In this document: positions 31,228 through 38,533 of the stretch, in pieces | Position numbering within the stretch: position 1 is the first letter of the stretch | Layout: every line of letters begins with the position of its first letter | Assembly (NCBI RefSeq): GCF_028288225.1 | Contig: NZ_JAQBOC010000011.1 | Location: 1 to 38,533 of the forward strand | Direction: 5' to 3' | DNA: 38,533 nucleotides | Source: Mucilaginibacter sp. | Lineage (GTDB): Bacteria; Bacteroidota; Bacteroidia; Sphingobacteriales; Sphingobacteriaceae | Notes under the pieces: model-generated | The model's database searches: none | Told to the model about the DNA's origin: nothing | What the model saw: only the letters and a program-made list of their open reading frames with translations | Program-made: the position numbers and the translations under genes

Positions 31228-32637
31228 CTACTTTGCTATTTTGGTATAAATAATATTCAGCTTTATTTTATAGGAGGAATTTTTATCTGTACCTACAGCT
31301 ACGGTGCGTGCAGCAATTTGCGAGGTAACGGTAATATCAACCGCTGTTTTGTTAAGAGTATCAATAGGCGCCAGGTAGGTACCATAATCAACTGTCCGTT
31401 TAAGCAGCAGATCCTGCATGTAAGCAGTTATTATAAAATGATATTCGTTTCTTGCGGGGTTGTAAAATCCGCCAAAAACGCCAACCCCTCCACTACGCGG
31501 ATCCCCGGGACTTGCATCTTCTATGGTAGTACGCTGGTGAGCTATATCCAGCTTATACATACTAATTTTGGGTATCGGACGATATGGATCTTGAATGTTA
31601 GATCCGGGTTTTTTGATTATAGGAACTATAACCAGTTCAGCTCTGTTCAGCACTATATCGCTATCCTTTTTTAACAGATTGTTCCTAATGTTGGTCAATA
31701 AGCTCGGGAACTTGATCCTGGTACGTAATCCGGCAAGCCCTTGTAAATAAAAGGAATTGCTGGATGTTGTGGTATTAGCAAGTTCGGCATTAATGGTTGT
31801 TGTATAAGTATGGGTTATTGATGCCGCAAGCTTGGTTATAGGAAGTTTTATCATTGTGGTATCAATAACACCATTATTAACAATTCTGCAATAAACCGCC
31901 AGGGTATCACCAGTTGAAAACATAAGTGTACCGCCTGCACCAGTTGTTTGATTTTTATCAAGCGTTAGATATAAGCCCTTAACAGCATTTTGAAAAACTT
32001 TGTTTGATGAAAGCGTAGCATTGCTTGCATTAAATAAGTTTGAAATAATAAAGTTATTGTTAATAGGTATCCTTAGCTGCGGCGGAACCTTAATAAGCGT
32101 ATCAGGCTTACCTGTTATTATATTGGAAATTTTTACAGAATCATGTGGACGGGCTTTAAATGTTACCGACCCTAATAAATTTGATGAAGAATTCCAAATT
32201 TTAGTATTGTAATAAGAGATGCTTTCATTAAAAGTCTCCGCTAACTGATAAACGTTTAGTTTATAGGTTGAGGCAACCGAATCGCCATAAAAGCCATCTA
32301 TATAATTTAATACCAATCTTGTTGAATCAATGGATATTGTTCCTGATGGTAAAGCATAGGCAGTTGCTCCCGGCAAGCTAAGACTGGCAGCCAGGTTTGA
32401 TTCTGTTACCCCTAAAACAGGATCTGTAAAGAAAGCCAGCGGATTTTTAGTAGCTCCGGAGGTTATAACAGAATCGTCCTTAACAGTATTAACTATTAAA
32501 GTTGTCGTATCAACCAATGTACCATTAATTTGGGATGATGAATCAACACCCAGGCCAACAGTATCCTGGTTTTTACAACTATTCAAAATAAAAAGACTTA
32601 TTAACAACGTCAATAAGTCTAAACGGAAAAATTTCAT
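31228..32637 (-). CDS. DUF4270 family lipoprotein
   Basis: A 469-residue exported lipoprotein typical of Bacteroidetes. The signal MKFFRLDLLTLLISLFILNS precedes the lipid-accepting Cys21. The mature protein begins with the family-like QDTVGLGVD and a long Thr/Ser-rich beta region (VDTTTLIVNTV, then DSVITSG). LNYIDGFYGD and the C-terminal half with YKLDIAHQ and YHFIITAYMQDLL also fit DUF4270. The function of the family is unknown. The ATG at 32637 is preferred over an in-frame TTG four codons earlier. It follows the glycogen synthase gene by 15 bp, which is a conserved pairing in this phylum. Confidence 0.85.
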   Translation of the reverse strand: MKFFRLDLLTLLISLFILNSCKNQDTVGLGVDSSSQINGTLVDTTTLIVNTVKDDSVITSGATKNPLAFFTDPVLGVTESNLAASLSLPGATAYALPSGTISIDSTRLVLNYIDGFYGDSVASTYKLNVYQLAETFNESISYYNTKIWNSSSNLLGSVTFKARPHDSVKISNIITGKPDTLIKVPPQLRIPINNNFIISNLFNASNATLSSNKVFQNAVKGLYLTLDKNQTTGAGGTLMFSTGDTLAVYCRIVNNGVIDTTMIKLPITKLAASITHTYTTTINAELANTTTSSNSFYLQGLAGLRTRIKFPSLLTNIRNNLLKKDSDIVLNRAELVIVPIIKKPGSNIQDPYRPIPKISMYKLDIAHQRTTIEDASPGDPRSGGVGVFGGFYNPARNEYHFIITAYMQDLLLKRTVDYGTYLAPIDTLNKTAVDITVTSQIAARTVAVGTDKNSSYKIKLNIIYTKIAK

Positions 32638-32652
32638 ATATGATCTCAAAGC

Positions 32653-33477
32653 TTATACAACATGTGCCAATTCTTCATTAGCAATTTCGTCGTAAAAATT
32701 GTAATAATTTTCGAAATCTGCAGTGGATTCGAATTCTAAAACCGATTTATTGCTGTTTTTAACATTATTTAACACATCCTCGTCTATATTTTTGCCTGCC
32801 AAAACTATTGCGTCGCTGTATTGAATAGCGCCGGCATACAATGCCGAATTACTTCCGGGCTTATAAACCTCGATATGTTTTTCGGTCATATCGCCCATTA
32901 TGGCTTTTTGGGCAAAATCAGCATCCAGCTGTTCAGTAAAGTCGTTTTGATAAATGGAGTAAACAACTTTTGAATTTTTGAATGTTGGATCGTCCTTGTA
33001 AGTAGTTTTTAAATAAGCAGGTACTAAAGAGCTCATCCAGCCATGGCAGTGAATTACATCAGGAGCCCAGCCTAATTTTTTAACGGTTTCTAAAGCGCCC
33101 TTGCAAAAGAAGATCATACGCTCATCATTATCAGCATAGAATTTACCGTCTTTATCGGCAAATACATGTTTGCGCTGAAAGTATTCTTCGTTATCTAAAA
33201 AATAAACCTGCATTCGTGCAGCAGGGATAGAGGCCACTTTAATAATTAACGGGTTGTCATTATCATTAATGATAATATTCATTCCCGATAAACGGATCAC
33301 TTCGTGTAACCGGTTCCTGCGCTCATTTATATTTCCAAAACGCGGCATAAGGATACGGATCTCGTAACCTTTTTCCTGCATAGCCTGCGGAAGCTGGCGC
33401 GTTATTTCAGAAATTTTTGTGAGTTCAAGGAAAGGAGACATTTCGTGAGTTATAAACAAAAGCTTAGATTTACCCAT
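32653..33477 (-). CDS. Glycogen/starch synthase, short N-terminal-domain form
   Basis: A 274-residue protein matching the N-terminal half of GT5 glycogen synthases: KLLFITHEMSPFLELTKIS (substrate-loop position), the MPRFGNINERRNRLHEV block, DNDERMIFFCKGALETVKKL and APDVIHCHGWMSSLVPAYLK. The C-terminal GT-B domain that binds ADP-glucose is absent; the protein ends after an acidic, Tyr-rich tail. Bacteroidetes commonly carry this short form, so it is not read as a broken gene, but its activity is uncertain. The frame is open to 33531, but a good promoter (33529-33559) lies there, so ATG 33477 is chosen. Confidence 0.88.
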   Translation of the reverse strand: MGKSKLLFITHEMSPFLELTKISEITRQLPQAMQEKGYEIRILMPRFGNINERRNRLHEVIRLSGMNIIINDNDNPLIIKVASIPAARMQVYFLDNEEYFQRKHVFADKDGKFYADNDERMIFFCKGALETVKKLGWAPDVIHCHGWMSSLVPAYLKTTYKDDPTFKNSKVVYSIYQNDFTEQLDADFAQKAIMGDMTEKHIEVYKPGSNSALYAGAIQYSDAIVLAGKNIDEDVLNNVKNSNKSVLEFESTADFENYYNFYDEIANEELAHVV

Positions 33478-33528
33478 CACTATATCAGTATTAAATTTAT
33501 ATAAAGAAGTCCAAAAAAATTGAGTCTG

Positions 33529-33559
33529 CAAATATAAGCATTATTATATGAACTGGCAA
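33529..33559 (-). promoter_or_regulatory. Promoter of the glycogen synthase-DUF4270 unit (TTG-N20-TATATTTG)
   Basis: On the minus strand TTG (33557-33559) and TATATTTG (33529-33536) are exactly 20 nt apart, a perfect consensus. Transcription starts near 33522, leaving a leader of about 45 nt to the ATG at 33477. Confidence 0.7.
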
Positions 33560-33578
33560 CCAATTATGCAAGTAACTT

Positions 33579-33609
33579 TTGGTAATTATTAATCATTTGT
33601 ACAACTTTG
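33579..33609 (+). promoter_or_regulatory. Promoter of panC (TTG-N20-CAACTTTG)
   Basis: TTG (33579-33581) is followed after 20 nt by CAACTTTG (33602-33609), one base from TAnnTTTG. The predicted start is near 33616, with an 18-nt leader to the TTG start codon. It mirrors the divergent promoter at 33529-33559. Confidence 0.5.
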
Positions 33610-33633
33610 CCGCAATATGTAATTTAATTTGTA

Positions 33634-34479
33634 TTGAAAACATTTACTACCCGCAGATCTTTACAGCAATATCTGCAGCAAATAAAAACCTTAAACAAAA
33701 CAATTGGATTTGTGCCTACTTTGGGCGCATTGCACCAGGGCCACCTTTCATTAATTGAGTTTGCACAACAACAAAATGATGTAATTGTATGCAGCATTTT
33801 TGTTAACCCCAGTCAGTTTAACGATCCTAAGGACCTGGAAAAATATCCCCGTACCATTGAGGCTGATATTAAAATGCTGGAGCAGGTTAATTGCGATATA
33901 CTGTTTAACCCGGAAGTAAATGAAATGTATGATGGTAATGAACAATGGCATTTAAACATAGGCGAAACAGAGCATTTGCTTGAAGGAGAATTTCGCCCGG
34001 GCCATTATCAGGGCGTTACCCAGGTAGTAAATAAGCTTTTTGGTATTGTTAACCCGGATACAGCCTACTTTGGCCAAAAAGATTATCAACAGTTTCTGAT
34101 CATCAGTAAAATGGTTAACATGCTCAATATGCCGGTTAAACTGGTGATGTGCCCAATAAAGCGCGAAACCAATGGCCTGGCAATGAGCTCAAGGAATATC
34201 CATTTAACGCCCGGTGACAGGCAGCATGCACTCGTCCTTTCAAAAACGCTGAACTGGCTTAGCAATAACTTTAACCAAAACAATATCCCGGCACTAAAAA
34301 AGGAAGCTGAACAAATGATAAATGCCGAACCCGGCGTTGAGCTTGATTATTTTGAAATTGCCGACGGCGATACCCTGCACCCGGCAAACGATAGCACTAA
34401 AAGCATCGTTGCCCTTGTAGCTGCCAAAGTGGGTAAGACAAGGCTGATAGATAATATTTTGTTGAGTCCTAAGTCCTGA
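33634..34479 (+). CDS. panC: Pantothenate synthetase
   Basis: A 281-residue enzyme that joins pantoate and beta-alanine with ATP to make pantothenate for coenzyme A. The nucleotide-binding HxGH-type motif is GALHQGHLSLI, followed by IFVNPSQFNDPKDLEKYPRT, the pantoate site region FRPGHYQGVTQVVNKLF, AYFGQKDYQQ and the MSSRNIHL loop (KMSKS-like). The start is TTG at 33634; an earlier start is excluded by the promoter. The last four residues SPKS and the stop are encoded inside an inverted repeat shared with the convergent serA-like gene. Confidence 0.96.
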   Translation: MKTFTTRRSLQQYLQQIKTLNKTIGFVPTLGALHQGHLSLIEFAQQQNDVIVCSIFVNPSQFNDPKDLEKYPRTIEADIKMLEQVNCDILFNPEVNEMYDGNEQWHLNIGETEHLLEGEFRPGHYQGVTQVVNKLFGIVNPDTAYFGQKDYQQFLIISKMVNMLNMPVKLVMCPIKRETNGLAMSSRNIHLTPGDRQHALVLSKTLNWLSNNFNQNNIPALKKEAEQMINAEPGVELDYFEIADGDTLHPANDSTKSIVALVAAKVGKTRLIDNILLSPKS

Positions 34480-34534
34480 GTCTTTAGTCTCAAGTCAAAA
34501 GAACTCCCGACTTAGGACTTAGGGCTAAAGACTT
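34464..34534. repeat. Inverted repeat covering both stop codons of panC and the serA-like gene
   Basis: Left arm AGTCCTAAGTCCTGAGTC and onward (34464-34490); right arm 34508-34534 reads GACTTAGGACTTAGGGCT on the plus strand. The 15 bp that encode Ser-Pro-Lys-Ser-stop in each gene (34465-34479 and 34512-34526) differ at only two positions. Confidence 0.85.
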
Positions 34535-35447
34535 CTAACTTTCCTCCCATAACCTCGCTTATTTTCCGGTACGATTCAAACGTCCAGCCGGCAACGTGAG
34601 GAGTAAGTACCACCTTGCCCGATTGCTTTAGCTCATCAAACCATTCCTGTTCTGCAAGGGATGGAAATCTTTCAACTTCAAGTACATCCAAACCGGCGCC
34701 TAAAATTTTGCCTTGTTTTATTGCATTGAGTACAGCCCTTACCTGTGCAGTTTTACCACGGGATGTATTTATAAAAAAAATAGGTTTTTTAAAGTGAAAC
34801 AAATACTCTTCGCTTACCAGTCTATTGGTTTCGGAAGTCAGCGGGACGTGTAGACTTAGTATATCGCTCTGTTTTACAATTTCTTCCATGCTTACTTCGC
34901 GGGCATATTTATCGCTAAAACCAGTTTTATATTTATCATAAGCAATTGTGTTTACCTCAAAGCCCGACAGCTTCTTAGCAAAGCTGCGCCCCATAAAACC
35001 ATAGCCTATAATGCCCACCGTACGGCCTTTCAGCTCATACCCGCGGTTAGCCTCACGCTGCCAGCTTCCGGCGCGGATCTGTTCATCGGCCGTATTAAAG
35101 TTGTTCATTAAAGCCAGTAATAAACCTACAGCATGCTCGCCAACGGCATCCATGTTGCCTTCTGGTGCATTTATCAATGTTATACCTTTTTCCGCAGCAT
35201 AAGCTTCATCAATATTATCCATCCCTGCACCTGCCCTGCAAACAAAGCGCAGGTTTTTAGCAATATCAATAACTTGTTTATTAACGTTAAACTTTGAGCG
35301 GATAACCAGGCCGGCATAGTCGCCCAGTATTTGCAGGGCTTCATCGGGCGTTATTGTGGGTTTATAATCGCATTGATAACCTTTGGCAACAGCCATTTCC
35401 ATAAACACAGGGTGGACATCATCAACAATAAGAATATTATTTTTCAA
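34512..35447 (-). CDS. D-2-hydroxyacid dehydrogenase, phosphoglycerate dehydrogenase-like
   Basis: A 311-residue NAD-dependent dehydrogenase. Its NAD-binding glycine motif is GIIGYGFMGRSF (about 144-155). The catalytic triad is visible: Arg in NTSRGKT, Glu in LDVLEVERF, His in LTPHVAGWT. CRAGAGMDNID and GNMDAVGEHAVGLLLAL fit the substrate side of SerA-type enzymes; there is no C-terminal ACT domain, as in the short class. Likely 3-phosphoglycerate to 3-phosphohydroxypyruvate (serine synthesis), but another 2-hydroxyacid is possible. The start is TTG (35447). The C-terminal SPKS lies in the shared inverted repeat. Confidence 0.92.
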   Translation of the reverse strand: MKNNILIVDDVHPVFMEMAVAKGYQCDYKPTITPDEALQILGDYAGLVIRSKFNVNKQVIDIAKNLRFVCRAGAGMDNIDEAYAAEKGITLINAPEGNMDAVGEHAVGLLLALMNNFNTADEQIRAGSWQREANRGYELKGRTVGIIGYGFMGRSFAKKLSGFEVNTIAYDKYKTGFSDKYAREVSMEEIVKQSDILSLHVPLTSETNRLVSEEYLFHFKKPIFFINTSRGKTAQVRAVLNAIKQGKILGAGLDVLEVERFPSLAEQEWFDELKQSGKVVLTPHVAGWTFESYRKISEVMGGKLEVFSPKS

Positions 35448-35611
35448 CTACTTAGTAATTTATATGAAGGTGTAAAATTATAAAATGCCCGGTTTAATTA
35501 ACATTGATACAAAAGTTTATTAATAAAAGATGACATTTTCTGCGTTTTTTAAAACCGGCACGTTAATAGCATTGTATTATATGCAGGGCTATCCCTCAAA
35601 AAAACGAAACG

Positions 35612-36163
35612 ATGAGATTTAGAAAATTAGGTGCCGGCATGAAAATACAAGCAAGCAGGCTTTCAAATAAAGGCTTTAAACAAATATTTGACCGTATAGA
35701 TCAGCTTAATATAAAAAAAGGGGTTGATAAAATAGGGATAGATAAGTTTATTGAGCAATGTGCTTACCTGGCAGCCGGTTCAGGTGTTATATCGGGCACC
35801 GGAGGTATGCTAACCATTGTAGTAGGTGTTCCCCTTGATTTCGTTAATTTAATAACACAGCAATTCAGGGTTACTATGGCTATTATGTACTACAACAGGG
35901 GCAGCTATCAAATAGGATTTGAAGAATTTATGTCGTTCATAGCAACATCCCTTAAAGTAGAGGCCGGTGTAACGCTTACCAAAACCATGATGGAAGGCAT
36001 AGCCGAAAAACTTTTAATGATATTAGGCACGCGCACAGCCGAAAGATTAGTGCCGGTAATGGGTGCGGTTATTGGCGGTACAGCAAACTATCTTTTTATA
36101 AAACGCATGGCAGCATCAGTTAAGAAAATGCAAAACGAGCCGATAGTTATAAGGGTGGATTGA
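35612..36163 (+). CDS. EcsC-family-like protein
   Basis: A 183-residue protein. The central Gly-rich amphipathic part AAGSGVISGTGGMLTIVVGVPLDFVNLITQQ, read here as two pieces around residue 60 and 75, plus RVTMAIMYYNRG and the C-terminal VPVMGAVIGGTANYLFIKRM, resemble the EcsC family. It is probably membrane-associated through two weak hydrophobic helices. The biochemical role of the family is unclear. An 11-residue basic head (MRFRKLGAGMK) precedes; a later ATG (codon 10) is also possible. It is alone on the plus strand, convergent with rsmA. Confidence 0.7.
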   Translation: MRFRKLGAGMKIQASRLSNKGFKQIFDRIDQLNIKKGVDKIGIDKFIEQCAYLAAGSGVISGTGGMLTIVVGVPLDFVNLITQQFRVTMAIMYYNRGSYQIGFEEFMSFIATSLKVEAGVTLTKTMMEGIAEKLLMILGTRTAERLVPVMGAVIGGTANYLFIKRMAASVKKMQNEPIVIRVD

Positions 36164-36169
36164 TGAGGT

Positions 36170-36266
36170 AGACCATGGTCGATAGTCCATGGACCATAGT
36201 TGCATGTTACGATCAATCCTTTCCTCGCTATTCTTCTATGGACTATGAACTATCAACTATGAACTA
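36170..36266. repeat. Inverted repeat of CCATGGTC/GACTATG words between EcsC-like gene and rsmA
   Basis: The left arm (36170-36200: AGACCATGGTCGATAGTCC, then ATGGACCATAG) is nearly identical to the arm at 29047. The right arm (36237-36266) is a looser CTATGGACTATGAAC, ATCAACTATGAACTA series. No gene or T-run terminator is seen. Confidence 0.7.
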
Positions 36267-36268
36267 CT

Positions 36269-37048
36269 CTACCTGTTTGCCGTAATCATATTAGTCAGCT
36301 TCACAAAGTCATCCACGCTCAATCTTTCCGCCCGCAGGTTAAGCATCGGCTCATCGGTCATTTTCTCTTTTTTTATTAATGATGATACAGCATTCCGCAG
36401 TGTTTTACGGCGTTGGTTAAAACCCGCTTTTACCACCTGCCAAAAAAGCTTTTCATCGCAGCCTAAAGTTTCTGTTTTGTTACGCGTTAATCTTATTACT
36501 GCCGATAATACTTTTGGCGGCGGATTAAATACCCCTGCCTTTACTGTAAACAAATATTCAACCTTGTAATAGGCCTGCAAAAACACGCTGAGGATCCCAT
36601 ACTCCTTGCTGCCCGGCTTTGAGTTACAACGCTCGGCAACTTCTTTTTGAAACATGCCAACTACTTCAATTACCTGCTGCCTGTTATCAAGAACCTTAAA
36701 TAGTATTTGTGATGATATATTGTAAGGAAAGTTGCCAATAATAGCCATAGGGCCGTTAAAGAATGCGGCAAAATCCATCTCCAAAAAATCGGCATTTATC
36801 AGGCGTTTACCTAAATCCGGGTATTTTTTTTGAAGATACAGATACGATTCCGTATCAATATCAATTAATGAAACTTCCAGATCGCTCTTTTGCAATAAAA
36901 AATCCGACAGGATCCCCATGCCCGGCCCAACCTCAAGCACCTGGCTGTAGCCGTTACCGGGCCTAAGGCTCTCTACTATTTTAGCAGCAATATTTTTATC
37001 AGTAAGAAAATGCTGACCTAAATGCTTTTTTGCTCTTACCAATGTCAT
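36269..37048 (-). CDS. rsmA: 16S rRNA dimethyladenosine transferase (KsgA)
   Basis: A 259-residue methyltransferase that dimethylates two adjacent adenines in helix 45 of 16S rRNA. It has the N-terminal KKHLGQHFLTDKNIAAKIVE, the SAM-binding VLEVGPGMGILSDFLL, the catalytic NFPYNISSQILFK (NxPY) and the C-terminal GFNQRRKTLRNAVSSLIKK. Length is typical. It is divergent from pdxA across a 197-bp spacer, a pairing often seen (pdxA-rsmA are neighbours in many bacteria). Confidence 0.97.
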   Translation of the reverse strand: MTLVRAKKHLGQHFLTDKNIAAKIVESLRPGNGYSQVLEVGPGMGILSDFLLQKSDLEVSLIDIDTESYLYLQKKYPDLGKRLINADFLEMDFAAFFNGPMAIIGNFPYNISSQILFKVLDNRQQVIEVVGMFQKEVAERCNSKPGSKEYGILSVFLQAYYKVEYLFTVKAGVFNPPPKVLSAVIRLTRNKTETLGCDEKLFWQVVKAGFNQRRKTLRNAVSSLIKKEKMTDEPMLNLRAERLSVDDFVKLTNMITANR

Positions 37049-37245
37049 TATTAATCAAATATTTGAGCAAATTAAGGCATATTTGTGCTTTAATAAGAAA
37101 CTATAAGCTTAAAATCTTTTTATTTGCATTGTTAAAGCTGAAAGCCTAAAGCAAAAAGCTGAAAGCTAAACCAATAAACTGATAAATTATGTACCTCCAA
37201 AAAATCGGCGAAATCATAATTCAATCTGTGTAATCATATCATACA

Positions 37246-38307
37246 ATGAGCGAAAAAATTAAAATAGGGATTAGCATAGGTGATGTAAACGGCATTGGGT
37301 TAGAAATAATTATAAAAACTTTGGCTGATAGCCGCATTTATGATTATTGTATCCCCATTGTTTACGGCCATACAAAACTGGCATCGTTTTACCGCCGTAC
37401 TACTCATGTAGAAGATCTTAACTTTTTTGTGATCAATAACGCATCCGAAAGCAAAAGAGAGAACAGAAAACCCAATATGATCAATTGCTGGGAAGAGGAT
37501 GTGAAAATTGAACCGGGCATAGCAAATAACGATGTTGGCAAATACGGTTTCCTATCATTAGAGCGGGCAACCAGCGACCTGATAAACGGACACATTGATG
37601 CACTGGTTACTGCTCCTATTAATAAAGACAGCATACAAAGTGAGCAATTTAATTTTCCGGGGCATACTGAATATTTGCAGGAAAAGGACGGCGCAGCCGA
37701 GTCATTAATGTTTTTGGTTAGCGATACCCTGCGGGTTGGGGTAGTTACCGGGCATATTCCGATTGCTAAAGTTGCCGAAAGTATTACTACCGAAAAGATA
37801 GTAGCAAAACTTAAGCTGATGGATGCCAGCCTGCGTAACGATTTTTGGATCCGTAAACCTAAAATTGCAGTGCTGGGACTAAACCCGCATGCCAGCGATA
37901 ACGGCCTTATCGGCGATGAAGAACAAAAAGTAATTACCCCGGCAATTGAAGAAGCCCGGAACAATAATATATTGGCTTTTGGCCCATACTCTGCCGATGG
38001 CTTTTTTGCAAACGGAACTTATTTACAATTTGATGCCGTGCTTGCCATGTATCATGACCAGGGCCTTATCCCATTTAAACAAATAGCATTTGAATCGGGT
38101 GTAAACTTTACCGCCGGTTTAAATTTTGTACGTACCTCGCCCGATCATGGTACGGCTTACGATATTGCCGGAAAGAACCTGGCATCAGAGATCTCATTCC
38201 GCGAAGCCTTGTTTACTGCCATACATATTGTTAAGCACCGCCGCGAAACCCTTGAACTGCACGAAAATCCACTAACTATTTCCAAACTTAGCCGCGACAG
38301 GGATTAG
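37246..38307 (+). CDS. pdxA: 4-hydroxythreonine-4-phosphate dehydrogenase
   Basis: A 353-residue NAD-dependent enzyme of the DXP-dependent pyridoxal-phosphate pathway. Motifs in order: GISIGDVNGIGLEI, LVTAPINKDSIQ, FPGHTEYLQ with a metal His, GVVTGHIPIAKV, GLNPHASDNG with the second His, and MYHDQGLIPFK with the third. Length fits the family. Its product supplies PLP, used by HemL in this window. The stop codon lies in the left arm of an inverted repeat, and the convergent gene ends in the right arm. Confidence 0.97.
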   Translation: MSEKIKIGISIGDVNGIGLEIIIKTLADSRIYDYCIPIVYGHTKLASFYRRTTHVEDLNFFVINNASESKRENRKPNMINCWEEDVKIEPGIANNDVGKYGFLSLERATSDLINGHIDALVTAPINKDSIQSEQFNFPGHTEYLQEKDGAAESLMFLVSDTLRVGVVTGHIPIAKVAESITTEKIVAKLKLMDASLRNDFWIRKPKIAVLGLNPHASDNGLIGDEEQKVITPAIEEARNNNILAFGPYSADGFFANGTYLQFDAVLAMYHDQGLIPFKQIAFESGVNFTAGLNFVRTSPDHGTAYDIAGKNLASEISFREALFTAIHIVKHRRETLELHENPLTISKLSRDRD

Positions 38308-38372
38308 GGTTAGAGATTAGAGGTCAGAGATCAGAGATTAGTTGTCTTCTAATCGATTTCTAACCCCTAATC
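38301..38372. repeat. Inverted repeat covering the convergent ends of pdxA and the next gene
   Basis: GGATTAGGGTTAGAGATTAG (38301-38320) is mirrored, with gaps, by CTAATCGATTTCTAACCCC and TAATC (38349-38372). The pdxA stop (38305-38307) lies in the left arm, and the next gene's stop touches the right arm. Confidence 0.7.
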
Positions 38373-38533
38373 ATCGGTATTTTAATACTAAATAGCCCGT
38401 TTTATGTTTGGTTTCAGCACCTGCCTTATATGTCAGTGAGTAAAAATAAGTACCAGCCTGCTGCAACTTGCCATTTGTGCTTGCGTGCCCGTCAAATACT
38501 TTTGTTGCATTGTCATACCCTTTTGCTTCATAT
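38371..38533 (-). CDS. C-terminal end of a T9SS type-B sorted protein (partial)
   Basis: About 54 residues of a minus-strand gene that continues beyond the window. The frame reads YEAKGYDNATKVFDGHAST, then NGKLQQAGTYFYSLTYKAG and KTGYLVLKYR before a TGA stop. VFDG, AGTYFY and TGYLVL are the hallmarks of the gliding-motility-associated C-terminal (CHU_C) domain. That domain directs large surface proteins through the type IX secretion system (type-B sorting). The rest of the protein is unseen, so its function is unknown. Confidence 0.85.
   Translation of the reverse strand, partial: YEAKGYDNATKVFDGHASTNGKLQQAGTYFYSLTYKAGAETKHKTGYLVLKYR

Noticed and set aside
32653..33477. Glycogen synthase as a truncated pseudogene
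   Set aside because: It has an intact frame, a perfect promoter and a conserved neighbour, and short forms are known in Bacteroidetes.
37404..37964. 186-codon frame antisense to pdxA
   Set aside because: Mirror frame of a conserved gene; Ser-rich, no start context.

Overview
The window looks like a chromosomal segment of a Bacteroidetes bacterium, most likely family Sphingobacteriaceae (Mucilaginibacter/Pedobacter-like; genus is inference). Reasons: promoters of the Bacteroidetes TTG-N17-23-TAnnTTTG type with almost no Shine-Dalgarno sequences, a DUF4270 lipoprotein beside a short glycogen synthase, a PorT-like barrel, a T9SS type-B C-terminal domain, several TTG starts, and AT-rich spacers filled with short word-like inverted repeats. 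Most genes are housekeeping and lie on the minus strand.

Layout. 1-1100: a partial tRNA-Asn and a divergent PfkB-family sugar kinase ending in a strong hairpin. 1136-4321 (minus): an ABC ATPase without a permease, then an ECF sigma factor / putative anti-sigma / outer-membrane barrel module. 4393-6470 (plus): an AT-rich PIN-like gene overlapping a secreted amidohydrolase by 4 bp. 6473-18218 (minus): a large heme-biosynthesis cluster, in transcription order hemA, a fused hemC-hemD, hemB, hemL, then a two-component system with a TPR membrane protein, then hemE and hemJ. The glutamate-to-coproporphyrinogen route plus protoporphyrinogen oxidation is covered; coproporphyrinogen oxidase and ferrochelatase are not in the window. 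Between hemCD and hemA sits an accessory insert (small membrane protein, RelE/ParE-like toxin-antitoxin pair, Sel1-repeat protein) bounded by a 22-bp inverted repeat.

18756-20733 (plus): an alpha/beta hydrolase and an MBL-fold hydrolase. 20734-21306: a repeat-rich spacer. 21307-24154 (minus): M23 peptidase, rbfA, a small lipoprotein and a LolC/E-type permease. 24155-24620: a tandem repeat of exactly 100 bp built around a dyad, related to elements in the 20.8-21.3 kb spacer. 24621-27332 (minus): a GloB-like MBL hydrolase, a BNR-type lipoprotein and OxyR, the last divergent from a catalase (27542-29041, plus). 29173-33477 (minus): glmS, a DUF4270 lipoprotein and a short glycogen/starch synthase, divergent from panC. 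The rest holds a SerA-like dehydrogenase, an EcsC-family protein, rsmA, pdxA, and the end of a T9SS type-B cargo protein cut by the window edge.

The most distinctive non-gene signal is that a dozen spacers each carry their own imperfect inverted repeat made of a few short words. In two convergent gene pairs the repeat arms contain the stop codons, so PanC and the SerA-like enzyme both end in Ser-Pro-Lys-Ser. Several genes have a good promoter inside the longest possible reading frame, which moves the start codon inward (hemA, glycogen synthase, both MBL hydrolases). I see no clear new defence or mobile system; the best candidates for undescribed biology are the 100-bp dyad repeat family, the bracketed insert in the heme cluster and the PIN/amidohydrolase pair.
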